Made by a program: the position numbers and the translations under genes. Positions 1 through 9,109 of a DNA stretch of 64,000 nt are shown in pieces. The stretch covers positions 3,162,001-3,226,000 of the forward strand of contig NZ_CP009285.1 in the NCBI RefSeq assembly GCF_000758665.1, given 5' to 3'. This DNA comes from Paenibacillus borealis. Its GTDB lineage: Bacteria > Bacillota > Bacilli > Paenibacillales > Paenibacillaceae. Position 1 is the stretch's first letter. The number at the start of each line of letters is the position of its first letter. The notes under the pieces are model-generated. The model had not been told where the DNA came from. It saw only the letters and a list, made by a program, of their open reading frames with translations, and did not search any database.

Positions 1-1055
1 ATGTAAGTTATGCCGATGGAATACGCCTGGGAGAGAAGGAAGGCGACGAGCCGCAGTTTGACCCGGGTGTGCTGACCGAAGGGGAGAACACTTACCTGTA
101 CACCGGCTTCTGCGGTTATGGAGATTCGTCCAGACATGGAGCTATGGCAACGGTGCTTGGCCCGGATATGCTCACGATTACCGAAGAGCCTGTATTTGTT
201 GTGCCGAGCCAGCCCTACAGCAAGGGGAGCGGGTTTGAAGGTTATGAGTTCTTCGAGGCCCCTTCCATCCGCAAAAGAGGGGATATCTATTATCTGATCT
301 ATTCCTCGGTCTCCATGCATGAGCTGTGTTATGCAACCAGCCTGCATCCGGCCAAGGGCTTCACCTACCAGGGAGTCATTGTAAGTAATTGTGATCTTCA
401 TATCGATACGTACAAGCCGGCGGACCAGCCGATGGCTTACGGCGGCAATAACCACGGCAGCATCGTTCAAATCCATGGAGCATGGTACATTTTTTATCAC
501 CGGCATACCCATGGGACGGCGTTCTGCCGCCAGGGCTGCATTGAACGGATTGAATTCCGCGAAGACGGCACGATTCCCCAGGCGGAGATTACGTCCTGCG
601 GTCCGAACGGAGGCCCGCTCGAAGGCCGGGGAGAATATCCGGCTTATCTGGCCTGCCATCTGTTCTGTAAAGACCAGGAAATGTACACCGGAGGCTTCGG
701 CCGTACGGGTGCCTGGATGGACAGCCGGTTTCCGAAGATTACCCAGGACGGCAGGGACGGCGATGAGGAAGCCGGCTATATTGCCAATATGACGGATTCA
801 GCTGCTGCCGGGTTTAAATATTTCGCTTGCGAGGGTATCAACCGGGTCACAATCAAGGTGCGCGGCTATTGCCAGGGTGAGTTCGAAGTGAAAACTTCCT
901 GGAACGGACCTGCACTTGGACGGATACCGGTGGGCTTTACGAATATCTGGCAGGATTACACTGCTGAAGTGGCCATTCCCGATGGCGTTCAGGCCTTATA
1001 TTTTACGTATACCGGCAACGGCGGCGCAAGTCTGGCTTCATTCACTCTGGAATAA
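1..1055 (+). CDS. GH43-family glycosidase, 3' part (5' end outside window)
   Basis: The reading frame is open from the left edge (codons start at base 3) to TAA at 1053-1055, so the N-terminus and the catalytic base Asp of the five-bladed propeller are outside the window. About 350 residues are visible. The motif FFEAPSIRK carries the Glu expected as general acid of GH43, and GGNNHGSIV followed by WYIFYHRH is the usual late propeller blade. The last 80 or so residues (from about FKYFACEGIN) look like a CBM6-type beta-sandwich. It lies 20 bp upstream of the GH95 gene on the same strand and is probably co-transcribed with it, ending at the terminator at 3412. No signal peptide can be judged. 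An arabinofuranosidase or xylosidase role is likely from the locus; exact substrate not readable. Confidence 0.85.
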   Translation, partial: VSYADGIRLGEKEGDEPQFDPGVLTEGENTYLYTGFCGYGDSSRHGAMATVLGPDMLTITEEPVFVVPSQPYSKGSGFEGYEFFEAPSIRKRGDIYYLIYSSVSMHELCYATSLHPAKGFTYQGVIVSNCDLHIDTYKPADQPMAYGGNNHGSIVQIHGAWYIFYHRHTHGTAFCRQGCIERIEFREDGTIPQAEITSCGPNGGPLEGRGEYPAYLACHLFCKDQEMYTGGFGRTGAWMDSRFPKITQDGRDGDEEAGYIANMTDSAAAGFKYFACEGINRVTIKVRGYCQGEFEVKTSWNGPALGRIPVGFTNIWQDYTAEVAIPDGVQALYFTYTGNGGASLASFTLE

Positions 1056-1075
1056 CCTGAAAGGGTGCAGCGATC

Positions 1076-3322
1076 ATGACAAGCATGGAACATAAGCGGG
1101 GGCTCTGGTACGGTCAACCGGCGAGGGATTGGAATGAGGCGTTGCCGGTTGGCAACGGGCGGCTTGGCGCGATGATTTATGGCGGCATCGCTGAGGAGAA
1201 GCTTCAGCTCAATGAGGATTCCGTATGGTACGGCGGCCCGCGTGACCGTAATAACGGGGATGCCCTGCCACATTTACCGGAACTCCGCAGTCTGATACTG
1301 AAGGGGAGGCTGCGGGAAGCGGAAGAGCTGGCAGCGATGTCAATGGCAGGACTGCCTGAAGCGCAGCGTCATTATCTGCCGCTTGGCGAGCTGCTGCTGT
1401 CATTTGACGGACATGAGCAGCCGGCTGCGGACTATAGGCGGGAACTTGATTTGGAGCGCGGCGTATCCCGGGTGAGCTATTCAACCGGCGGCGTCCGGTA
1501 TACCCGCGAGTTGTTTGCCAGCTTTCCGGATCAGGCGATTGTCATCCGGATCTCCTCCGGCCGTAAGAACGGGGTTTCCCTGAAGGCGCGGTTTAACCGC
1601 CACAACTGGAGATACCTGGAGCAAATTGAGAAGTGGCAGAACAGCGGGCTGGTGATGACCGGCTATGGCGGTGGTCAGGGGGGAAGCTCCTTTGCCGCTG
1701 TCCTGAAGGCTGTCACCAATGACGGCACCTGCCGCAACATCGGAGAATATTTGCTTGTGGACGGGGCAAGCTCGGTTACCCTGCTGCTTGCTGCAGGGAC
1801 CACGTTCCGCCATCCCGAGCCGCAGCTACAGGCCAAGAGAAGGCTGGAAGAGCTGAGCCGGGATTCCTACGAAGCGCTTCTGGGCCGTCACATTGCGGAT
1901 TACCGCAGATTGTACGGGCGGGTTACGCTGACGCTGCCGGAGAACCTGGACCTTAGCGGGCTGCCGACCGACGAGCGGCTGAAGCGGTTTCAGAAGGGGG
2001 AGGAGGACAACGGTCTGCTGGCGGCCTACTTCCAGTATGGCCGTTACCTGCTGATCTCGTCCAGCCGCCCGGGCTCCTTGCCCGCGAATCTGCAGGGCAT
2101 CTGGAATGACAGCTTCACCCCGGCCTGGGACAGCAAATTCACCATTAATATCAATGCGCAAATGAATTACTGGCCCGCCGAAATCTGCAATCTGGCTGAA
2201 TGCCATGAGCCGCTGTTTGATTTGATTGAGCGGATGCGGGAGCCGGGACGGGTTACAGCCAGGGTGATGTACGGCTGCGGAGGATTTACGGCGCATCATA
2301 ATACTGATATCTGGGCAGACACGGCACCTCAGGATACCTACCTGCCGGCTTCCTTCTGGCCGCTGGGCGCTGCCTGGCTGTGCCTGCATCTGTGGGAGCA
2401 TTACCGGTTCAGCCAGGACCGTTATTTCCTGGAACAGGTGTATGAGACGATGAAGGAGGCGGCGCAGTTCCTGCTTGATTATCTGATAGAAGACGATGAA
2501 GGCCGCCTGATTACCTGTCCGTCTGTCTCTCCCAAGAATACCTATCAGCTGCCGGGCGGCGAGTCTGGTGTGTTCTGCGCCGGAGCATCAATGGACTTTC
2601 AAATTATTGAAGCATTGTTCGCGGCCTGCATCCGCAGTGCGGATATCATCGGCGGAGATGAGCGCTTCCTTGAAGAACTCTCGGCCGCTCTGGCACGTCT
2701 GCCCCAGCCGCAGATCGGGAAATACGGCCAGATTCAGGAATGGATGGAGGATTATGAAGAGGTGGAGCCGGGGCACCGCCATATTTCCCATCTGTTTGCA
2801 TTGTACCCTGGCGATGCTTTCACCGTAGAGCATACTCCGGAGCTGGCTGAGGCCGCCCGTACCACGCTGGAACGCAGACTGGCAAGCGGCGGCGGCCACA
2901 CCGGCTGGAGCCGGGCCTGGATTATTAACTTCTGGGCCAGATTGAAGGATGCTGATCAAGCCTATGCGAACGTCCGCGCTTTACTCGAACATTCAACACT
3001 GCCGAACCTGCTCGACAACCATCCTCCGTTCCAGATTGACGGGAATTTCGGAGGAGCAGCGGGGATTGCCGAGATGCTGCTCCAGAGTCATACCGGGGTA
3101 ATCCAGCTGCTTCCCACACTGCCCCCAGGCTGGAGTGAAGGAAGCGTAAGCGGCCTGCGGGCAAGGGGCGGATATATCCTCGACTTCACCTGGGCCGATG
3201 GACGCGTTACGGAAGCAATGATATCATGTACCGTATCCGGACCTTGCCGGATCGAAGGTCCGGGACTGGATTCCGTTTCGTTCACAGGGGAAGCAGGAAG
3301 CTCTTATACGTTTACCCGGTAA
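1076..3322 (+). CDS. GH95 alpha-L-fucosidase/alpha-L-galactosidase-like protein with altered catalytic motif
   Basis: 748 residues, the usual GH95 length, without signal peptide, so cytoplasmic. The N-terminal domain opens with PVGNGRLGAMIYGG and LNEDSVWYGGPRDR, both typical of GH95. In the (alpha/alpha)6 domain the water-activating pair is present in TININAQMNYW (Asn358, Asn360), as are QEWMEDYEE (about 554-562) and FQIDGNFGG (Asp655). The motif normally read as SPEN is SPKN here: Lys487 (codon 2534-2536) stands where I expect the general-acid Glu (E566 of Bifidobacterium AfcA, placed by spacing). Family knowledge: some GH95 members acting on complex xylan are alpha-L-galactosidases (Bacteroides ovatus BACOVA_03438), which suits this locus better than fucose. 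Activity is therefore uncertain. Start ATG 1076 has AAAGGG about 10 bp upstream. Confidence 0.88.
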   Translation: MTSMEHKRGLWYGQPARDWNEALPVGNGRLGAMIYGGIAEEKLQLNEDSVWYGGPRDRNNGDALPHLPELRSLILKGRLREAEELAAMSMAGLPEAQRHYLPLGELLLSFDGHEQPAADYRRELDLERGVSRVSYSTGGVRYTRELFASFPDQAIVIRISSGRKNGVSLKARFNRHNWRYLEQIEKWQNSGLVMTGYGGGQGGSSFAAVLKAVTNDGTCRNIGEYLLVDGASSVTLLLAAGTTFRHPEPQLQAKRRLEELSRDSYEALLGRHIADYRRLYGRVTLTLPENLDLSGLPTDERLKRFQKGEEDNGLLAAYFQYGRYLLISSSRPGSLPANLQGIWNDSFTPAWDSKFTININAQMNYWPAEICNLAECHEPLFDLIERMREPGRVTARVMYGCGGFTAHHNTDIWADTAPQDTYLPASFWPLGAAWLCLHLWEHYRFSQDRYFLEQVYETMKEAAQFLLDYLIEDDEGRLITCPSVSPKNTYQLPGGESGVFCAGASMDFQIIEALFAACIRSADIIGGDERFLEELSAALARLPQPQIGKYGQIQEWMEDYEEVEPGHRHISHLFALYPGDAFTVEHTPELAEAARTTLERRLASGGGHTGWSRAWIINFWARLKDADQAYANVRALLEHSTLPNLLDNHPPFQIDGNFGGAAGIAEMLLQSHTGVIQLLPTLPPGWSEGSVSGLRARGGYILDFTWADGRVTEAMISCTVSGPCRIEGPGLDSVSFTGEAGSSYTFTR

Positions 3323-3411
3323 GTAGGGACAAGAGCTGCCTGGGTGGATGATATGGGATATTGTGGAAATAGGATACTGACAAATTCGATGATTATAGAA
3401 GATTGTGCTGG

Positions 3412-3439
3412 GGATTGGCGCATTTGCGCCAATCCTTTT
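3412..3439 (+). terminator. Rho-independent terminator after GH43-GH95
   Basis: A perfect 10-bp stem (GGATTGGCGC with GCGCCAATCC), 4-nt loop ATTT, followed by TTTT at 3436-3439. It closes the left operon. The gap 3323-3758 (436 bp) otherwise holds the cre site and promoter listed separately and no supported gene. Confidence 0.9.
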
Positions 3440-3611
3440 CTGTGGTTGTGCAGGAAATTCTGCTTATATAATAGACCCGCCTGAAGTGGCGGTGCACGGG
3501 AATGAAAGGGGGAAATCCCTCTGAATCCGTCGAAAGTGGGCGACAGGAGGAAATGAAGAGCATAAGTGCTGCTCCTGTACTAAAGAAAGGAAATTCCGTT
3601 GCCGCGCCGCT

Positions 3612-3626
3612 AGCAAACGTTTTCAT
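3612..3626 (-). promoter_or_regulatory. CcpA binding site (cre)
   Basis: Read on the minus strand the sequence is ATGAAAACGTTTGCT, matching every fixed position of the cre consensus WTGNAANCGNWNNCW. It sits about 40 bp upstream of the promoter at 3667 and 130 bp upstream of the solute-binding protein gene, so CcpA control of this ABC operon is likely. Confidence 0.75.
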
Positions 3627-3666
3627 TTTATCGTATTTTCGGGGGGGAAGTACTATAGTTTATGAA

Positions 3667-3694
3667 TTGTAAGCGTATTCTCCAAAAGTATAAT
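3667..3694 (+). promoter_or_regulatory. Probable sigma-A promoter of the first ABC operon
   Basis: TTGTAA (3667-3672), 16-bp spacer, TATAAT (3689-3694), giving a 5' untranslated region of roughly 60 nt before the ATG at 3759. Another TATAAT lies at 3467-3472, before the cre site, with only a poor -35. Confidence 0.55.
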
Positions 3695-3758
3695 TAAAGA
3701 TGTCACCAGGTGATTCAATAAATATAAGTAATTAGCCAAAAAGGGGAGGCATAACAAC

Positions 3759-5417
3759 ATGCATAAAACGGCAAAACGTTCCGCCCGGGCAGCAGCAGCC
3801 GGTGTACTCGCACTTACACTGGCACTTACAGGCTGCAGCTCGAACAGCAATTCTTCCAAAGGGGGAAGTGCCAGTCCGGCGGCAAACGGAGACGACAAGG
3901 CTCCGGCAACATTCTCGGTATTTATGGCAGGTCCCGGGCAGCAGCCTACGGCCGACAACAAGATTCTCAAACTGATTAAAGAAGAAACCGGCGTCAGCTT
4001 CAATATGGAATTTCTGGTGGGTGACCTGCAGCAGAAGCTCGGCGTAATGATTGCCTCTGGAGACTATCCTGACATCATGTCGGGTGATGACAAATTAATT
4101 AATGCCAAAGCTTATATTCCGCTTGAGGATTTGATTGAGAAGTATGCCCCTAACCTGAAGAAGCATTATGCCGATGTCTGGAATCAGATCAAGGATGAGA
4201 GCGACGGCCACATCTACGTTCTGCCGGCCTATGGTGTATATCAAGGTAAAATCACTGAACCGACATACCAGGGACCAGGCTTCTGGCTTCAGAAGGCTGT
4301 GCTTGAGGAAATGGGATATCCGACCCCAAAGACCCTGGATGAGTATTTCGATATCATAGCCAAATATAAAGAAAAGCACCCGGATATGATCGGGTTTGAA
4401 TCCCTCAACTTCGACTGGCGTGTATTCCCGCTGCAGAACGCCCCTGAGCACTTGGCGGGACATCCGAATGATGGCGCCGTTATTGTAGACAACAACAAAG
4501 CGCAGATTTTTGCCGACAAAGACATATCCAAGACCTATTACAAGAAGCTTAATGAAATTAACGCGCAAGGCTTGATGGATAAAGAGGCTTTCGTACAGAA
4601 CTACGACCAGTATCTGGCCAAAATCGCAAGCGGCAAGGTCATCGGAATGTTTGACCAGCACTGGAATTTCCAGGATGGCGAAACCTCCCTGATCTCCCAG
4701 GGTAAAATTGAAAATACGTATATCGGCTTCCCTCTGCTCTATGATGGCGCTGAGGAATGGTACCGTGACCGCGGAGCGGTCGGCACCAACCGCGGATTCG
4801 GAATTTCGATCAAAGCCAAGGACCCTGTCCGGATCATCAAATTCCTGGATCAGATGATTACAGAGGATTGGCAGAAAACGCTCCAATGGGGAGTCAAAGG
4901 CGAAGACTATGAAGTAAATGAAGACGGATCATTCTACCGGACGCCGGAACAGCGGGCGAACGCAGATCAGACAAGCTGGCAGCTGGCAAACAAGATTACT
5001 ACCATGCAGGGATCTATGCCGAAAATTCAAGGTACCTACAGCGACGGGAATTCAGATTCTCCCGGAACTCAGCCGCAGGAATTCTTCGACAGTCTGAAGC
5101 CTTACGATCAGAAAATCCTGAAGGCGTACAACAAGAAATCATGGTCTGAATTCTTCAAGGAACCCAAAGAAAATAATATCTATTTCCCTGCCTATTCCAT
5201 CGTTCTTAAAGATGGTTCGGCAGCCCAGCTTGCGCAGTCCAAGCTGAATGATCTTCAGGTCAAATTCCTGCCTAAGGCCATTATGGCCAGTCCGGATGAA
5301 TTCGAAGAGGTCTGGACAGATTATGTCAACCAAATCCACAAGCTGGATATCAAAGCCTATGAAGACCGGATAAATGAAGGAATTCAGCAGCGCATCGAAA
5401 AGTGGAGTGTGAAGTAA
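3759..5417 (+). CDS. Carbohydrate ABC transporter solute-binding lipoprotein (LplA-like)
   Basis: 552 residues with a basic N-terminus, hydrophobic segment and lipobox LALTGC (Cys26), then a Ser/Asn/Gly-rich linker: a membrane-anchored lipoprotein. The body has the layout of large family-1 solute-binding proteins of the LplA/YtcQ group that bind oligosaccharides. Start ATG 3759 follows GGGGAGG. It is first in an operon with two permeases (5513, 6514); a strong hairpin at 5438-5462 separates it from them. Aldouronates or arabinoxylo-oligosaccharides are likely ligands from the xylanase context, but ligand identity cannot be read from sequence. Confidence 0.92.
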   Translation: MHKTAKRSARAAAAGVLALTLALTGCSSNSNSSKGGSASPAANGDDKAPATFSVFMAGPGQQPTADNKILKLIKEETGVSFNMEFLVGDLQQKLGVMIASGDYPDIMSGDDKLINAKAYIPLEDLIEKYAPNLKKHYADVWNQIKDESDGHIYVLPAYGVYQGKITEPTYQGPGFWLQKAVLEEMGYPTPKTLDEYFDIIAKYKEKHPDMIGFESLNFDWRVFPLQNAPEHLAGHPNDGAVIVDNNKAQIFADKDISKTYYKKLNEINAQGLMDKEAFVQNYDQYLAKIASGKVIGMFDQHWNFQDGETSLISQGKIENTYIGFPLLYDGAEEWYRDRGAVGTNRGFGISIKAKDPVRIIKFLDQMITEDWQKTLQWGVKGEDYEVNEDGSFYRTPEQRANADQTSWQLANKITTMQGSMPKIQGTYSDGNSDSPGTQPQEFFDSLKPYDQKILKAYNKKSWSEFFKEPKENNIYFPAYSIVLKDGSAAQLAQSKLNDLQVKFLPKAIMASPDEFEEVWTDYVNQIHKLDIKAYEDRINEGIQQRIEKWSVK

Positions 5418-5437
5418 GCGGAAGTAGGCTGGAACCG

Positions 5438-5462
5438 GAGCGGGAAAGGAGATTTCCCGCTC
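5438..5462 (+). terminator. Intercistronic hairpin between binding protein and permease genes
   Basis: Perfect 10-bp stem GAGCGGGAAA / TTTCCCGCTC with loop GGAGA, followed only by TTCATAAA. With no long T-run it is more likely a partial terminator or mRNA-stabilising 3' end that favours the binding-protein message over the permease message. Confidence 0.6.
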
Positions 5463-5512
5463 TTCATAAATAGGGATGTGGAGAGAATGATTTTACAGGA
5501 GGGAAACACTAC

Positions 5513-6499
5513 ATGTCTGATGCCGTACTGGACAAACAGGTCAAGAAACAGAAGACCAGAAATCGCAGAGTCGATCCGGAAATCGGTGTGAGCCTTAGCT
5601 GGAAGACGCTCAAAATACAGAAGCAGCTGGTTTTGATGTCTGTGCCGATTGCGATTTATCTGCTTATCTTTAACTACGTTCCTATTTGGGGCTGGCTGAT
5701 GGCCTTTCAGAACTACCGTCCGGCGCTTTCCTTCGGCCAGCAGGAATGGGTAGGCCTGCAGCAGTTCAGATTTCTGTTTGCAGATGAGACCTTTTTGATG
5801 GTACTGCGCAATACGGTTGCCATGAGTTTTATAAACCTTGTACTTGGTACTGTTACGGCAATCGGCCTGGCATTACTGCTAAATGAGATCAAAGTCAAGT
5901 TTTTCAAACGTATCGTTCAGTCTATTTCCTATTTGCCGCATTTTTTGTCCTGGGTTATCGCGGCAGGTATCGTTGCCACTTCGCTGTCGATTGATGATGG
6001 AATTGTCAATATCGTTCTAATGAAGCTTCACATCATTCAAGAACCGATTATGTGGCTCAGTGAAGGGAAATATTTCTGGGGCATTGTCGGGGCTTCGAAT
6101 GTGTGGAAAGAGGTAGGCTGGGGCACCATCATTTATCTGGCGGCCATTACCTCGATTGATCCATCTCTGTATGAGGCAGCGTCCATAGACGGCGCCAAGC
6201 GTTTTCAGAAAATGCGCTATGTTACGCTCCCGGGGATTAAAGCTACCTTCGTTATTCTATTAATTATGAACATTGGACATATTCTGGATGCCGGCTTTGA
6301 GCTTCAATATCTGCTTGGCAACGGTCTTACTGTGGACTGGTCGCAAACCATTGATATCTTTGTATTGAAGTATGGGATCTCTATGGGGAATTATTCTCTG
6401 GCTACAGCGGCAGGGATCTTCAAAACCATCGTTAGTGTCGTGCTCGTATTCATCGCAAATTATATCGCAAAACGCCTTGGCGAAGAGCGGTTAATATAG
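5513..6499 (+). CDS. Carbohydrate ABC transporter permease (LplB-like)
   Basis: 328 residues, six predicted membrane segments, the first around LVLMSVPIAIYLLIF (residues 41-60). The cytoplasmic EAA loop EAASIDGAKRFQ contacts the ATPase. Typical binding-protein-dependent permease of the CUT1/LplB branch, with the marker NYVPIWGWLMAFQNY shortly after the first helix. RBS AGGAGGG precedes ATG 5513. Pairs with the permease at 6514, 14 bp downstream. No ATPase gene is nearby, so a shared MsmX-type ATPase is expected. Confidence 0.95.
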   Translation: MSDAVLDKQVKKQKTRNRRVDPEIGVSLSWKTLKIQKQLVLMSVPIAIYLLIFNYVPIWGWLMAFQNYRPALSFGQQEWVGLQQFRFLFADETFLMVLRNTVAMSFINLVLGTVTAIGLALLLNEIKVKFFKRIVQSISYLPHFLSWVIAAGIVATSLSIDDGIVNIVLMKLHIIQEPIMWLSEGKYFWGIVGASNVWKEVGWGTIIYLAAITSIDPSLYEAASIDGAKRFQKMRYVTLPGIKATFVILLIMNIGHILDAGFELQYLLGNGLTVDWSQTIDIFVLKYGISMGNYSLATAAGIFKTIVSVVLVFIANYIAKRLGEERLI

Positions 6500-6513
6500 A
6501 GGAGGGAACACTT

Positions 6514-7425
6514 ATGAAAGCTGTGACGAAAGGTTCAAGCCGCATTGAGCCGGTTGTATTCCATACGATTAACACGATATTTATGCTCTTTGTAGTCGCT
6601 ATCACGCTGTATCCATTCCTCCACACGATTGCTGTTTCCTTCAATGACGGCAGCGACACGCTTTCCGGCGGAATTTATTTCTGGCCCCGTGACTGGACCT
6701 TGGAGAACTACCGGGCTGTCTTTATTTCCGGGACGATCTATCATGCCGCATTCATCTCTGTGTCCCGTACGGTACTTTCAACAGTACTAGGTGTGTTTCT
6801 GACCACCATGCTGGCGTATACACTGGCACAGTCGCATTTTGTTTTACGCAAAAAAATCGGCATGCTGTTCATCCTGACCATGTATTTCAATGCCGGCCTG
6901 ATCCCGAATTATTTCCTGATTAAAGAGCTGGGTCTGCTTCACAGCTTCTGGGTCTATATTCTTCCGAGCCTGGTCAGCGCGTTCAACCTGATTATCATGC
7001 GGACGTATATCCGCGGTCTTCCGGGCAGTCTCACGGAGTCGGCGAAGATTGACGGTGCGGGAGATTTCCGGATCTTCTGGAAAATTATCTTCCCGTTGTG
7101 TACTCCGGTGCTGGCAACCGTAGCCTTGTTTATCGCCGTTGGCTCGTGGAACGCCTGGTTTGACACCTTCCTCTATGCTTCCTCGGATATCAAGCTGAGC
7201 ACCCTGCAATATGAAATGATGAAGCTGCTCGGTTCCACCATGAGCACGAACAATGATCCTTCCCTGCTGGCGGGCAATCAGCATAATCAGGCGCAGGCTC
7301 TGGTAACACCGGCTTCCATCCGGGCAGCCATCACCATTGTTACCGCAGTGCCGATATTGTTCGTCTACCCTTTCTTGCAGAAGTATTTCGTGGTAGGATT
7401 GAACCTGGGAAGTGTTAAAGAATAA
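6514..7425 (+). CDS. Carbohydrate ABC transporter permease (LplC/YtcP-like)
   Basis: 303 residues, six membrane segments, EAA loop ESAKIDGAGDFRIF, and the C-terminal signature of the LplC/YtcP branch (PFLQKYFVVGLNLGSVKE). RBS GAGGAGGGAA before ATG 6514. It is the second inner-membrane subunit of the 3759-7425 importer; the operon ends in the hairpin at 7465. Confidence 0.95.
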   Translation: MKAVTKGSSRIEPVVFHTINTIFMLFVVAITLYPFLHTIAVSFNDGSDTLSGGIYFWPRDWTLENYRAVFISGTIYHAAFISVSRTVLSTVLGVFLTTMLAYTLAQSHFVLRKKIGMLFILTMYFNAGLIPNYFLIKELGLLHSFWVYILPSLVSAFNLIIMRTYIRGLPGSLTESAKIDGAGDFRIFWKIIFPLCTPVLATVALFIAVGSWNAWFDTFLYASSDIKLSTLQYEMMKLLGSTMSTNNDPSLLAGNQHNQAQALVTPASIRAAITIVTAVPILFVYPFLQKYFVVGLNLGSVKE

Positions 7426-7464
7426 TTGTCAATTAAATTTATATAAGGAAAATATGTATACTAT

Positions 7465-7492
7465 AACCGTTTCGGATGCAGCCGAAGCGGTT
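7465..7492 (+). terminator. Terminator-like hairpin after permease operon
   Basis: AACCGTTTCGG and CCGAAGCGGTT pair over 11 bp (one G-T wobble) around loop ATGCAG; the tail TTCTCCTGTT is only moderately T-rich, so read-through into the regulator genes is possible. Confidence 0.6.
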
Positions 7493-7556
7493 TCTCCTGT
7501 TCAAGGAACGGTGAGCCTTACAGAAACAAAATATGAAAATAAAGATGGTGATGCCG

Positions 7557-9086
7557 ATGCTTAAGGTGCTGTTTGCCGATGATGAGCCGCTGATGCTGGA
7601 GGGGCTGCGATTCCTGGTAGACTGGGAGAAATTAAACTTTGAAGTGTGCGGTGAAGCCCTCGATGGTGAGGATGCGCTGCAGCTTATTCATAGCACACGT
7701 CCTGACTTGGTTATAACCGATGTACGCATGCCGGTAATAGACGGTCTTGATCTTATCGGGAGATGTTCTGAAAGCGATTTCCGGCCAAAATTTATTATCT
7801 TTAGCGGCTACGCTGACTTTGAATATGCCAAGAGAGCCCTTAAATATGGCGTATCCAACTATTTGACCAAGCCTTTGGATGAAAAGGAACTGACGGAGGC
7901 GCTGCAGATTGTAGCCGAAGAAATCTATGCTGAACGCAAGGCGGCTTCACGGCGGGAGGCGGTTACGGCTTTCATGCAGGCAGATACCGTATCGCGGTTA
8001 TTGATGCGGGAGAACAAGGAAGAGGAGCTGAAGAATGGGCTGGAAATGCTTGGGATATCCCCCGGCTCACGGCTATGCTGTGTATTGGTTCAGGGTGCCT
8101 CACCGGACAGCCTGCATTTGCAGGCCCAGGTCTATGCCATGAAGGGCAAGGAGCCGTTCCGCAGCATAACCGCCTATTCTTTCACAGCCGGAAGGCAGAA
8201 GCATGGATATTTGCTGGTCTCTCCGGCGGAAGGGCCGGCGCTTGATCCGGGGATGCTGGAAAGCTGGACCGCTGAAATGAGGACTCTGTATAGCGTTCCA
8301 GTCTTTTTCTCGGCAAGTCTTGAGCATCACGGGCCGCAGTTTCTGAACACGGTTTACCATGAAGCGCTGGCGGCAGAGCTGTGCCGTCCGGATTCATACA
8401 GCCCCGAAGCTACCGTTTTCTATCAGGAACAGGACCAGGGGCAAATGGCGAAGCTTCCGGCCGAACTGAGGAGAACGCTTCTGCAGTCAGTCACCGAAGG
8501 GAAAACGGAACGCTTAAGCGCCCAATTGCGCGATGTTTTTAGAATATTCTCGGCAAAGGTTGCTTCAAGCGCATGGATCGACGCTTTTCTGGCCAATATC
8601 AAAGCTGATCTGCTTCGTGAAATCACCGCAAGAGGGGGAGACTCCGCCATATGGGAGGATAAATGGTTTCCGCCCCGGTACACCGCTTGCTGCATGCCGC
8701 TGCTGGAACGGCAGACGGAAGAAGAGCTGAGTGAGGCGGCAGAATGGTTCGCCGCTGGTGACAGCACCCGGGAGGATCAAGCCGTGTCAGCGGTGCTGGA
8801 CTATGTCCGGGAGCATTATCAGGAGAAGCTGAAGCTGCAGGATATTGCTAAGCTTTTGCATATGAATTCGGCTTACCTTGGACAACGGTTCAAGAAGCAT
8901 TACGGCAGCTCCTTTAATGAATTTCTCCATGAATACCGCATTGAAGAAGCCAAGAAGCTGCTGCGGCGGACGGATATGTGCATATCTGATGTCTCAAGCC
9001 GGGTGGGCTATACGGACGCCGATCTGTTCGCTGCCAAGTTCAAGGCATTAAACGGGGTCACGCCTACAGTATATAAGAAGAGTTAA
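7557..9086 (+). CDS. Response regulator, receiver plus AraC-type DNA-binding domain (YesN-like)
   Basis: About 509 residues from ATG 7557; in-frame ATGs exist at 7533, 7545 and 7551 but none has a good RBS, and 7557 gives MLKVLFADDEP, matching the paralogs. Receiver domain about 1-120 with phospho-acceptor Asp55 in LVITDVRMP and Lys in NYLTKPLDEKE. A poorly conserved middle section is followed by an AraC helix-turn-helix pair in the last 100 residues (IAKLLHMNSAYLGQRFKKHYG). Cytoplasmic transcription factor. First of a regulator-kinase-regulator trio; the kinase gene begins 23 bp downstream. Probably controls the upstream ABC operon and/or the downstream GH43 genes. Confidence 0.92.
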   Translation: MLKVLFADDEPLMLEGLRFLVDWEKLNFEVCGEALDGEDALQLIHSTRPDLVITDVRMPVIDGLDLIGRCSESDFRPKFIIFSGYADFEYAKRALKYGVSNYLTKPLDEKELTEALQIVAEEIYAERKAASRREAVTAFMQADTVSRLLMRENKEEELKNGLEMLGISPGSRLCCVLVQGASPDSLHLQAQVYAMKGKEPFRSITAYSFTAGRQKHGYLLVSPAEGPALDPGMLESWTAEMRTLYSVPVFFSASLEHHGPQFLNTVYHEALAAELCRPDSYSPEATVFYQEQDQGQMAKLPAELRRTLLQSVTEGKTERLSAQLRDVFRIFSAKVASSAWIDAFLANIKADLLREITARGGDSAIWEDKWFPPRYTACCMPLLERQTEEELSEAAEWFAAGDSTREDQAVSAVLDYVREHYQEKLKLQDIAKLLHMNSAYLGQRFKKHYGSSFNEFLHEYRIEEAKKLLRRTDMCISDVSSRVGYTDADLFAAKFKALNGVTPTVYKKS

Positions 9087-9109
9087 TTCAAGGGGGAGGA
9101 GGGGCCGGC

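Noticed and set aside
3480..3570. Possible riboswitch-like leader with GAAA-loop words
   Set aside because: It did not fit the cores of the c-di-GMP, glycine, SAM, TPP or purine classes that I compared, and lies upstream of the stronger promoter.
3502..3672. 56-codon plus-strand frame upstream of the first solute-binding protein
   Set aside because: No ribosome binding site, and the cre site and the -35 of the promoter lie inside it; better explained as a regulatory region.
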